Positions 1 to 5,659 of a stretch of 6,025 nucleotides of DNA are shown here, in pieces (position 1 is the first letter of the stretch; the number at the start of each line of letters is the position of its first letter). The stretch comes from Acidobacteriota bacterium. GTDB lineage: Bacteria > Acidobacteriota > HRBIN11. The DNA lies in NCBI GenBank assembly GCA_025061865.1, contig JANXAA010000027.1, positions 6,848 through 12,872 on the forward strand, written 5' to 3'. Both the position numbers and the translations under genes were made by a program. The notes under the pieces were generated by a model that saw nothing but the letters and a program-made list of their open reading frames with translations, did not search any database and was not told where the DNA came from.

Positions 1-610
1 GGTACCGGACCCGTGAGACCATCAGGGCGGCCAACACCCCCATTAGGACCAGGGGCCCCAGCACGAGGGGCGAACCGGGCGAGGGTCGGGGAAATGCCAA
101 TGTCGTCGTCACGCCCAAGGCGGCCGCCCCTGGACTCGGCAAACCGACGAAAAATCGGGGGTCGCTCGTCAGAGAGATCAAGTTGAAGCGGGCCAGCCGC
201 AAAGCCGTGCAGGCCGTATAAAACAGGACCATCGCCACGGCGAAGGACCGGGCGACCGGCACGGCCGATGCCGCCCCCGTCCAGCGGTAGAGCAAAATCG
301 CCGGGACGACCCCGAAGGACACCAGGTCTGCCAGGGAATCTAACTGCAGACCCAACTCTGAGGTCTGCCGGGTCGTGCGGGCGACCCATCCATCCAAGCC
401 GTCCAAGACGACGGCGACGACGATCATCCAAGCGGCTTGTTGGAGCCGCCCGTGAAGGACGCTTAGTAAGGCCATCATACCCAGCGAGAGGTTTCCTAAG
501 GTCAATAGACCTGGCAAGAGGCCAACGCCCCGTCGGAGGGGAAATCGATGCCGCCGGAGGAAATTACGTCTCGATCCCTGATAGGAGTTTCGGATCTTTC
601 TCGGCCGCAT
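1..610 (-). CDS. pssA: CDP-diacylglycerol--serine O-phosphatidyltransferase (phosphatidylserine synthase), 3' end cut by window edge
   Basis: This integral membrane enzyme joins L-serine to CDP-diacylglycerol to give phosphatidylserine and CMP, the step before Psd in phosphatidylethanolamine synthesis. I translated it by hand: 203 codons are visible and the frame is still open at base 2. The CDP-alcohol phosphotransferase signature DGxxDGxxAR-x8-Gx3Dx3D is complete, with Asp70, Asp73, Gly74, Ala77, Arg78, Gly87, Asp91 and Asp95 as the metal and substrate ligands. The N-terminus is strongly basic (residues 2-27), then LLPGLLTLGN (31-40) opens the first membrane segment, as in type II (Bacillus/archaeal-like) PssA. 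The ATG at 610 is preceded by GAGGTGGAT, a good ribosome-binding site lying inside psd. The gene therefore overlaps the end of psd by 47 bases in another frame, which suggests translational coupling. The family assignment is firm; the exact C-terminus is not visible. Confidence 0.9.
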   Translation of the reverse strand, partial: MRPRKIRNSYQGSRRNFLRRHRFPLRRGVGLLPGLLTLGNLSLGMMALLSVLHGRLQQAAWMIVVAVVLDGLDGWVARTTRQTSELGLQLDSLADLVSFGVVPAILLYRWTGAASAVPVARSFAVAMVLFYTACTALRLARFNLISLTSDPRFFVGLPSPGAAALGVTTTLAFPRPSPGSPLVLGPLVLMGVLAALMVSRVRY

Positions 611-1220
611 ATCCACCTCGCGCGATCGGGGTCTCCCCGGCCCGGACCCGTTGGCCGACCCGGACCGTCGGGATAACGCCAGCCGGCAGGACGACATCGA
701 CCCGGGAGCCTAGCAGGATCATCCCGACCGATTGGCCCCGGTCGACCCACTGGCCCGGCCGGACCCACCGACGAATCCGGCGGGCCAAGACGCCTGCCGT
801 CTGGGTCAGCCGCCACGGCTGGCCACCCGACACAATGTATGTATGAACCTGTTCGTTGACCCGGGGGGCGTCCGGTCGAAAAGCCGGTCGAAAACGACCC
901 CGTTGCCCGACCTGCGCCGTTACCACGCCCGAAAAGGGAGCCCGGTTGACGTGCACGTCCCAGACCTGCATGAAGATCCCGACCCGGTGACCTCCGTCGG
1001 GCTGAGCCTCCCAGCCAACGACGCGACCGTCTGCAGGAGCGACCCACAAGTCCGGCTCCGGCGGGGGGCGCCGGACCGGATGCCGACAGAAGAAGGCCCA
1101 CCCGACAGCCCCGAGACTTACGGGGACCCACCCCCATATACCACCCCCTACAGCCATAAAGACAAGGCCTAAGACCGCTAAGATCCCCAAGCCGGCCCAC
1201 CCTTCCGGCGCTAAACGCAT
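564..1220 (-). CDS. psd: Phosphatidylserine decarboxylase proenzyme, short archaeal/Bacillus-like type
   Basis: This enzyme decarboxylates phosphatidylserine to phosphatidylethanolamine using a pyruvoyl group made by self-cleavage. The protein has 218 residues, typical of the short Psd class (about 210-220) rather than the longer E. coli form. Residues about 9-45 form a hydrophobic membrane anchor, followed by a FCRHPVR segment resembling the family's FFRDPxR. The self-cleavage triad is visible: Asp64 in PADG, His90 in WDVHVNR, and Ser172 in the cleavage motif LLGSRVDV, where cleavage between Gly171 and Ser172 would leave a large beta and a small alpha subunit. The C-terminal VRVGQRVRAGETPIA (186-200) is also typical. 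The ATG at 1220 has GGGGGAAG six bases upstream. Its 3' end contains the pssA start, so the two genes almost certainly form one operon transcribed leftward. The promoter was not clearly found in the 198 bases upstream. Confidence 0.93.
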   Translation of the reverse strand: MRLAPEGWAGLGILAVLGLVFMAVGGGIWGWVPVSLGAVGWAFFCRHPVRRPPPEPDLWVAPADGRVVGWEAQPDGGHRVGIFMQVWDVHVNRAPFSGVVTAQVGQRGRFRPAFRPDAPRVNEQVHTYIVSGGQPWRLTQTAGVLARRIRRWVRPGQWVDRGQSVGMILLGSRVDVVLPAGVIPTVRVGQRVRAGETPIARGGYAAEKDPKLLSGIET

Positions 1221-1240
1221 AAGGCACTTCCCCCATCTTT

Positions 1241-1275
1241 TAGTGTTGGGCGCTGGATGTTCGGTGTCGGGCCAA
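1241..1275. repeat. Degenerate heptamer tandem repeat upstream of psd
   Basis: Five consecutive 7-base units, roughly GGRTGTT on the plus strand (TAGTGTT, GGGCGCT, GGATGTT, CGGTGTC, then a weak GGGCCAA), lie just upstream of the psd ribosome-binding site. The period was seen by eye; the units are imperfect and the last is doubtful. Short heptameric intergenic repeats are known in several bacterial lineages (for example cyanobacterial STRRs), but I do not claim this belongs to a named family. A role in the psd leader is possible but unproven. Confidence 0.45.
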
Positions 1276-1340
1276 GCGACCCAGACCCCTTCTGAAAAGC
1301 AGGTTTACCCCCTCTTGGGACACGGTTACCACCCACCCCG

Positions 1341-1418
1341 TGAGGTCTGAGTTCTAGGGCCTGTAGCCCCGAGTCCTTAGATGTCTAACCTCCAGCACCC
1401 AGGACCTAACACCGCAGA
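1341..1418. repeat. Degenerate period-7 repeat tract directly after the DUF465 gene
   Basis: From TGAGGTC, TGAGTTC, TAGGGCC and TGTAGCC through CCTAACA, about eleven roughly 7-base units run up to the stop codon of the small coiled-coil gene. One unit (around 1369-1376) is 8 bases, which shifts the phase. The units are diverged, so the call rests on recurring TAG/CAG-like cores every 7 bases rather than on perfect copies. The tract also contains a small GGGC/GCCC hairpin at 1357-1369 that has no T-run on either strand, so it is not a convincing terminator. Together with 1221-1340 it fills the gap between the two leftward genes. Confidence 0.4.
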
Positions 1419-1646
1419 TTACGTGTGTTCTCGGCGGTACATGATGATCAGGGCGTACATCCGGTCCTTGATGAATAGCTTGCGTTTTTTGATCTGGCGT
1501 TCCTCTTCTTCCTCATCGGGAGTTAGGTAGCGTTTCTCCGTCAACTCCTGGAGTCGCCGCTCCAGACGCTGGTGCTCTTCATAAAGGTCTCGGAATTCAG
1601 CGTTTTCCCGTAAGAGGATGTCCCGGATCTCCTCGTCTTTCAACAT
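1419..1646 (-). CDS. Small DUF465/YdcH-like coiled-coil protein
   Basis: A 75-residue, highly charged protein with no signal peptide or membrane segment. The pattern of an N-terminal segment ending in YEEHQRLERRLQEL (about residues 22-35), an acidic loop DEEEEE (44-49), and then KKRKLFIKDRMYALI (53-67) matches DUF465/YdcH (Pfam PF04325). In that family two helices form an antiparallel hairpin and the second carries a conserved K-K-x-x-L-x-x-K-D/E-x-x-x-x-x-I/L pattern. The molecular function of the family is not established, and none is claimed here. Length is typical (65-80). The ATG at 1646 is preceded by GGAGGGGG at good spacing, and a consensus-like promoter lies upstream, so this is an expressed gene. 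It may be monocistronic, or read on into psd-pssA across a 198-base gap with no obvious terminator. Confidence 0.85.
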   Translation of the reverse strand: MLKDEEIRDILLRENAEFRDLYEEHQRLERRLQELTEKRYLTPDEEEEERQIKKRKLFIKDRMYALIIMYRREHT

Positions 1647-1683
1647 AGCCCCCTCCGTCCGTCAGGCCGGCCTTGCGTATCGG

Positions 1684-1705
1684 AAAACCCGACTTGCCGT
1701 CGGGT
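1684..1705 (-). terminator. Terminator-like hairpin in the leader of the DUF465 gene (possible attenuator)
   Basis: On the minus strand ACCCGAC (1705-1699) pairs with GTCGGGT (1693-1687): a perfect 7-bp GC-rich stem with a 5-base loop, followed at once by a short T-run. It sits between the predicted transcription start near 1710 and the start codon at 1646. It could act as a premature terminator or attenuator, as a 5' mRNA-stabilising hairpin, or stop read-through from upstream. The T-run is short (4 Ts), so termination may be partial. Confidence 0.5.
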
Positions 1706-1716
1706 CCCCAGTCGCT

Positions 1717-1745
1717 ATTATACACCTCAGGCCTTTCGGTTTCAC
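1717..1745 (-). promoter_or_regulatory. Sigma-70-type promoter for the DUF465 gene
   Basis: The minus strand carries a perfect -10 box TATAAT (1722-1717) and a -35 box GTGAAA (1745-1740; 4 of 6 matches to TTGACA), separated by exactly 17 bases. Transcription would start near 1710, giving a leader of about 64 bases that begins almost at the hairpin at 1687-1705. This is the clearest -10 element in the window. Confidence 0.75.
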
Positions 1746-2241
1746 CCGCCGGTCGGGCGTGGCTCAGTACTCCCTACAGGGTGTACACTGCCCTTAGAAG
1801 TCGACGGACCCCCAGGTCTCTCGCTTTCTGGCCTTGACCGTTGCGCTGTCCTTGGGCGGCGGCTTAAGACATCGGGACGAAGGGTCGCGGTCCCGTAAAC
1901 TTCTCGATTTCTGACCCCCGGAAACAGTGAATCCGGAAATCCGCTCCGCTGAGGGAGTCTTCATCGAGTGCTACGACGAAGACGGTTTACGTATCCGCCG
2001 GGACACGCTCCCCTGTACGAACAAATGCTGGGTCCAGGCTGGTGACTCGAAGGATTTCGGGCCCATCGTGCCCTCCCTGGGGCGGCGGACACCTACCGGG
2101 TCCGAGACGTTTTCTACCAGTCGCTATGAACTGGAGTCCCCGCCTTTCGGAGAACTGACCCATCAGCGGAGGCAAGCTTGGTGTGACGGACCTAACATGC
2201 CTCATAGGAAGCAGATTGACCTCCAAGGGTCGATAGGTCAG
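1746..2241. other. About 500-base stretch without a convincing gene
   Basis: No reading frame here combines a ribosome-binding site with recognisable protein character. A plus-strand open frame starting with GTG at 1927 runs to 2292, but its last 16-17 codons are the heptamer array and it has no clear Shine-Dalgarno site. I looked for a SAM, cobalamin or T-box leader before the methionine synthase genes and saw none of the conserved boxes I know. A clear plus-strand promoter for the downstream pair was not found. The region may hold decayed coding sequence or an unrecognised RNA. Confidence 0.5.
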
Positions 2242-2290
2242 GCATCCTGCATCTTGCATCCTGTATTCCGCATCTTGTATCTTGCATCCT
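2242..2290. repeat. Seven-copy heptamer tandem array (GCATCYT) just upstream of the methionine synthase pair
   Basis: Exactly 49 bases form seven head-to-tail 7-base units: GCATCCT three times, GCATCTT twice, GTATCTT once, and the most diverged GTATTCC. The array ends 22 bases before the ATG at 2313 and lies upstream of its ribosome-binding site. It would fall in the leader or promoter of the gene pair, so copy-number change could alter expression. A weak -35/-10 pair (TTGCAT at 2255-2260, 18 bases, TATCTT at 2279-2284) could even lie within it, but that match is poor. Confidence 0.85.
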
Positions 2291-2312
2291 AAGCTTTTCA
2301 TGAGGGGTCCCC

Positions 2313-3302
2313 ATGGAAGCACTTTGGCCAGTCATCCACAGTACCTACCCCCGGGTCGGGGATTCTCCCGGTGAGCAGAAGCTCCGGCGTGCCATCGCCG
2401 CCTGGGAGCAGAGGCAGATCAGTGACGAAGAGCTCCGGCAGGTCGAGGACGAGGTCGCTCGACAGGTCATTGCCGAGCAGGAGCAGGCCGGGCTGGCTGT
2501 CGTCAGCGACGGGCTGGTCCGTTGGTACTGTCCCTTTTCCCACCTGGCCCGGAAGCTGGCGAACGTCCAGATCGACGGGCTTTTGCGGTACTTCGATACG
2601 AACTTTTACTTCCGCCAGCCCGTCGTGTCGGGTCCGATCCAGTGGCGGGAGCCTATTCTCCTCCACGAATTCACTGTCGCCCAAGCGGCGGCGACCCGAC
2701 CCGTGAAGATCGTCCTGACAGGGCCCTACACGATGGCCCGCTATTCCATCGTGCAAACGCCCCTCTATCAGGGACGCCTCGAGCGGTTGGCGGAGGACTA
2801 TGCCGTGGCCTGGGCTATGGAGGTCCGTCAGCTCGTGCAGGCGGGTCTGATGTGGCTTCAGGTCGAGGAGCCGGCCTTGCTGCACGCCCCGCAAGACGCC
2901 TCTATCGTCGCCGCCGCTCTCGAGATCCTCGCCGAGGTTACGGGCCCGGCGAAGATCGCCCTGGCCTTATACTGGGGCGACATCAAGCCCCTGTGGCCCC
3001 GAATCCAACGATGGCCCGTCGACATGCTGATCTTGGACTTCGTGTATAGTCCCCTCCTGCTGGACGTCATCGCCGCCGAGGGGTCGGCCCGACCCCTGGG
3101 CTTGGGTCTCCTCGACGGTCGGAATACTAGACTCGAGGACTCAGCCGACATCCTTCGGCAACTTGACCGCCTGGCGCCCCGTCTAAAAGGCACGCACCAC
3201 CTCACGACGTCTTGTGGCGTGGAACTCCTCCCCCGGGACCGGGCCCGAGCCAAGATCGAACGGGTCGCCTGTATCGCTCAATCCTTCACCGGAGGTCGCT
3301 GA
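2313..3302 (+). CDS. MetE N-terminal-domain-like protein (non-zinc half of a split methionine synthase)
   Basis: A 329-residue soluble TIM-barrel protein of the cobalamin-independent methionine synthase superfamily. It resembles the free-standing N-terminal half of MetE: PRVG at 13-16 matches the FPRVG start of MetE, LLDGRN at 256-261 matches the N-domain GV(V/N)(D/N)GRN motif, and TTSCGVELLPRD at 298-309 matches its APSCSLLHVPVD. Shared barrel motifs are TGPYT (136-140) and QVEEPAL (173-179). By alignment to the next gene, the zinc-site His and Cys are replaced by Ala208 and Tyr210 and the Glu by Asp232; only Cys301 remains. It is therefore unlikely to hold the catalytic zinc. In full-length MetE this domain helps bind the folate tail and scaffolds the C-domain, and I infer the same here as a separate subunit. 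The ATG at 2313 has GAGGGG five bases upstream. Its stop overlaps the next start by one base, which implies an operon and coupled, stoichiometric expression. Confidence 0.85.
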   Translation: MEALWPVIHSTYPRVGDSPGEQKLRRAIAAWEQRQISDEELRQVEDEVARQVIAEQEQAGLAVVSDGLVRWYCPFSHLARKLANVQIDGLLRYFDTNFYFRQPVVSGPIQWREPILLHEFTVAQAAATRPVKIVLTGPYTMARYSIVQTPLYQGRLERLAEDYAVAWAMEVRQLVQAGLMWLQVEEPALLHAPQDASIVAAALEILAEVTGPAKIALALYWGDIKPLWPRIQRWPVDMLILDFVYSPLLLDVIAAEGSARPLGLGLLDGRNTRLEDSADILRQLDRLAPRLKGTHHLTTSCGVELLPRDRARAKIERVACIAQSFTGGR

Positions 3303-4318
3303 TGAGTCGGGCAAAACTGAAGGCCCTGGGTTTCGACTTGCCCCTGCTTCCCACGACAGCCGTCGGGAGCTATCCGAAGCCGCCCGAGTTGATGGAGGCT
3401 CGGATTCAGTTCCAACGGGGTGCCATCTCCCGGGAACGTTTAGAGGACTTAGAACGCCGGGCGACGGAGTTCTGGATTCGCACTCAAGAGGCCCTGGGCG
3501 TCGACGTCCTCGTCGACGGCGAGATGTACCGGGGTGACATGGTCGCTTATTTCGCCGAACAGCTGTCGGGCTTTGAGATCGGCGGCCTCGTGCGGTCTTA
3601 CGGGAATCGGTATTACCACAAGCCTATCATCGTGGGGTCTGTCGAGTGGCCGGGGCCGATGACGGTCCGGTGGTGGCGGTTCGCCCAGGCCCTGACGGAC
3701 CGACCCGTCAAGGGGATGCTGACCGGGCCGTATACGATGATGGACTGGTCGTTCAACGAGTACTATCCCGACCGGAAGAGCGCGGCCCTCGCCCTGGCCC
3801 GAGTCATCCATCGGGAGGTCGAGGCCCTTATCGAGGCGGGCGCCCGCATTATCCAAATCGACGAGCCGGCCACGTCTGTCCGGCCTGACGAGCTCCCCAT
3901 CATGGTCGAGGCTATGGAAGTCGTCTTGGACGGCTTGCAGGACCAAGCTTACTTCATCACCCATATGTGCTACGGGAACTTCGAGGCCGTCTATCCTGAC
4001 ATGCTGAAGAGCCCCGTCGACAACTTTGACCTCGAGATGAGCAACAGCGGCCTGGACATGCTGGAGCAATTTCGTCAGTATCCCTACACGAAGGACATCA
4101 GTGTCGGCGTCGTAGACGTCCACAGCCACATCATCGAGGACGTCGACACAGTCGAACAGCGTATCCGGGCCGCCTTGGAGGTCCTGCGACCCGAGCAGGT
4201 ATGGGTCGACCCCGACTGCGGCCTGAAGACACGCCAAGTCGACGAGGCCATCGGTAAGCTTCGGGTCATCGTCGAGGCGACCCGTCGGGTCCGGCAGGGC
4301 TTCCCGACTTCGGGATAA
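3302..4318 (+). CDS. metE: Core cobalamin-independent methionine synthase, catalytic zinc (MetE C-terminal-like) subunit
   Basis: This subunit transfers a methyl group to homocysteine thiolate bound on zinc, giving methionine. It has 338 residues and corresponds to the C-terminal half of MetE (Meth_synt_2). Zinc ligands are His221, Cys223, Glu245 and Cys306, with intervals 2, 22 and 61 identical to E. coli His641/Cys643/Glu665/Cys726. Other conserved parts are the homocysteine loop VGSYP (21-25), GEMYRGDMVAYF (73-84), SYGNR (99-103), TGPYTMMDWSF with Trp149 at the pterin-stacking position (141-151), IQIDEPA with Asp187 (185-191), VDVHS with His274, and DPDCGLKTR (303-311). Retention of the pterin Trp suggests a folate-type donor, but stand-alone core MetE enzymes may use a methyl-corrinoid protein, so the donor is not settled. 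GGAGGT lies five bases before the ATG at 3302, deciding this start over upstream in-frame ones. The gene is coupled to the preceding N-domain gene. Confidence 0.92.
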   Translation: MSRAKLKALGFDLPLLPTTAVGSYPKPPELMEARIQFQRGAISRERLEDLERRATEFWIRTQEALGVDVLVDGEMYRGDMVAYFAEQLSGFEIGGLVRSYGNRYYHKPIIVGSVEWPGPMTVRWWRFAQALTDRPVKGMLTGPYTMMDWSFNEYYPDRKSAALALARVIHREVEALIEAGARIIQIDEPATSVRPDELPIMVEAMEVVLDGLQDQAYFITHMCYGNFEAVYPDMLKSPVDNFDLEMSNSGLDMLEQFRQYPYTKDISVGVVDVHSHIIEDVDTVEQRIRAALEVLRPEQVWVDPDCGLKTRQVDEAIGKLRVIVEATRRVRQGFPTSG

Positions 4319-4328
4319 GACCCGCCCT

Positions 4329-5402
4329 TCATCCATCGGGCACAGGCAGGCCGGCCAATTGAAGAGCCCACTCGGCCGCCGTATCCGCCAGGGCCTCCTG
4401 CCGGAGGTGGCGCTGAAATACGGCGACCAGACGTGCAATCATCTCGGCCGAGATCTCGAAGTTGCGGCTCGTGATGTGCTCGACGTTCAGGCCCAGGGGG
4501 ACGCTGATACGTTCAGCCGTGACGAAATCGAGGATTTCCTGCAAGACCCGCTCGGCGACCCGGATCGAGCGCCAAGCCACGCCAAGCCAGCCCTGCAGGA
4601 GCTCCTGCTCCACGTGGGGAGGAATCTCGACGCCCAGCCATTTCAGGAACTGCACGTCGCCGGAGGACGAGACCGGCGCAAAACTCAAAAAGACCCGACG
4701 GGGAGGGATGCCCTCGGCCTGACAGCGGGCCATATAGTCTTGCAGGAGCTTCTGCATGCTGACGGGCTCGTACAGGACTTGACTCGTGAAGAATTGAAGC
4801 CCCCGCCGGGCCTTCTGAATCAGCCGGGCCGGTTCATCCCGCTCGGGGTCCGGCTTTCGGCGAGTGGGGATCGTAATGCCCCCGAGGAAGAAGTCGGTCG
4901 GTCGGATGGGGGGCTTCGACGAATCAAAGGGCCATCGGCCCCGATTCAGGTGTTCAGTAATCCATTCCGCTGTCTCCAAGACCGAGGGGCCCGGATAGCG
5001 AATCTGACTGGACTCTCCGCCGACCAAGATGAGGTTCTCGATCTGAAATTCGTGGTAGGTCCGGACTAGCCACCGGAGCTGAGCCTCCCGGGGTGCGTAC
5101 ACGATGCATCGGTTGATGACGACGTCTACATGAGGCGGGAGGACCTTGCGGACCCAGCGGACGAATTCTCGAGGCTCCATCTTGGGTACAAAGGCCTGGG
5201 GCCGCTGGGGCTCCCGACTGCTCTCGGGCCGGACTTCCGGGATGTTGAGGGCGTCGATGGGGACCGGTAGACTGGCGATGAACTCCGCGACGCACTCGAC
5301 GACGGCCTCGATTTCCCGCGGCGTGGCGTCCCGGGGTGGCGGGATCAGTTCATAAAAGACGATACACGGACCGTTGCGTTGATTCCGTTCACGCAGGCGC
5401 AT
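4329..5402 (-). CDS. Methylenetetrahydrofolate reductase-like flavoprotein, divergent subfamily
   Basis: A 357-residue protein with the overall plan of the FAD-dependent MetF/MTHFR barrel, which reduces 5,10-methylene-THF to 5-methyl-THF. FYELIPPP (16-23) matches the FExxPP start with catalytic Glu18. LILVGGESS (124-132) sits where MetF has LRGDPP, so the flavin/folate Asp is replaced by Glu130. FFTSQVLYEP (204-213) with Gln208 matches the ITQFFFD substrate-binding strand, and LGVEIPPHV (256-264) matches the later VxIP loop. The usual YPExH segment reads ITIPTRR (176-182), and about 15 extra residues lie between Glu130 and Gln208. It is best called an MTHFR superfamily member; the C1-carrier substrate may differ. 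I place the start at 5402, where GAGAGG lies seven bases upstream, not at an in-frame ATG at 5585 whose extra 61 residues look non-coding and include the leader hairpin. It converges on metE with 10 bases between stop codons and could supply methyl groups for it. Confidence 0.8.
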   Translation of the reverse strand: MRLRERNQRNGPCIVFYELIPPPRDATPREIEAVVECVAEFIASLPVPIDALNIPEVRPESSREPQRPQAFVPKMEPREFVRWVRKVLPPHVDVVINRCIVYAPREAQLRWLVRTYHEFQIENLILVGGESSQIRYPGPSVLETAEWITEHLNRGRWPFDSSKPPIRPTDFFLGGITIPTRRKPDPERDEPARLIQKARRGLQFFTSQVLYEPVSMQKLLQDYMARCQAEGIPPRRVFLSFAPVSSSGDVQFLKWLGVEIPPHVEQELLQGWLGVAWRSIRVAERVLQEILDFVTAERISVPLGLNVEHITSRNFEISAEMIARLVAVFQRHLRQEALADTAAEWALQLAGLPVPDG

Positions 5403-5409
5403 CGGGTGA

Positions 5410-5415
5410 CCTCTC
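5410..5415 (-). promoter_or_regulatory. Ribosome-binding site that fixes the start of the MTHFR-like gene
   Basis: GAGAGG on the minus strand lies seven bases before the ATG at 5402. It supports this start over the longer frame from 5585, whose additional N-terminus (Pro, Gly and Arg rich) has no resemblance to MetF proteins. Confidence 0.7.
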
Positions 5416-5519
5416 GGCCCGACGAGGACGGGACCAGGAACACGGGGGTTGAATGGATGGGGACTCCCGTCATGACCTTTAGGGGGTCTCCCGATCTCCA
5501 AGCCCCACTTACTAAGGCA

Positions 5520-5563
5520 GGGTCTATGGGGTGCAGGGGAAACCCCTGCGTGTCTACAGACCC
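5520..5563 (-). promoter_or_regulatory. Bulged hairpin in the leader of the MTHFR-like gene (candidate regulatory RNA)
   Basis: Within the predicted leader (about 5595 to 5403), GCAGGGG and CCCCTGC (5533-5539 with 5543-5549) form a perfect 7-bp stem with a 3-base loop. GGGTCT and AGACCC (5520-5525 with 5558-5563) form a 6-bp outer stem around 7- and 8-base unpaired sides. A two-stem structure with a large internal loop is the kind of shape seen in ligand- or protein-binding leaders. It does not match the THF, SAM, SAH or cobalamin riboswitch consensus features I know. No T-run follows it, so any control would be translational or protein-mediated. The structure is read from the sequence; the regulatory role is inferred. 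Confidence 0.45.
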
Positions 5564-5601
5564 CTTCTATGTGTACGAGTCGCAACTTGGGTTATTGTAT
5601 C

Positions 5602-5630
5602 ATTATGGCGCTTCCGACTTGGATTTTCAA
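5602..5630 (-). promoter_or_regulatory. Sigma-70-type promoter for the MTHFR-like gene
   Basis: On the minus strand TTGAAA (5630-5625; 5 of 6 to TTGACA) and CATAAT (5607-5602; 5 of 6 to TATAAT) are separated by exactly 17 bases. A second -10-like TACAAT follows a few bases downstream (5599-5594) but lacks a well-placed -35. Transcription would start around 5590-5595, leaving an untranslated leader of roughly 190 bases before the start codon at 5402. Confidence 0.7.
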
Positions 5631-5659
5631 GCCGACGAGCAGGTCACGGACCAGGGGTA

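Noticed and set aside
502..1236. Minus-strand open frame of 244 codons overlapping psd
   Set aside because: It is a shadow frame of psd, rich in Gly, Arg and Pro with no recognisable domain. The psd frame carries all catalytic motifs.
1357..1369. GGGC/GCCC hairpin as terminator of the DUF465 gene
   Set aside because: The stem is only 4 bp and no T-run follows on either strand.
1927..2292. Plus-strand open frame of 121 codons starting with GTG
   Set aside because: There is no clear ribosome-binding site, its end is encoded by the heptamer array, and I recognise no domain. A stretch around codons 10-30 looks faintly protein-like, so a decayed gene cannot be excluded.
1746..2312. SAM, cobalamin or T-box riboswitch before the methionine synthase pair
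   Set aside because: None of the conserved boxes of these classes could be found by eye in this stretch.
2298..2894. Long minus-strand open frames opposite the methionine synthase genes (also 3449-4438)
   Set aside because: They are antisense shadows in GC-rich coding DNA. The plus-strand frames have clear family motifs and ribosome-binding sites.
4359..5069. Plus-strand open frame opposite the MTHFR-like gene
   Set aside because: It is an antisense shadow with no domain character; the minus-strand frame has MetF motifs and a promoter.
5403..5585. Extension of the MTHFR-like protein by 61 residues to an ATG at 5585
   Set aside because: The extra residues resemble no MetF N-terminus and run through the leader hairpin, while a good ribosome-binding site supports the start at 5402.
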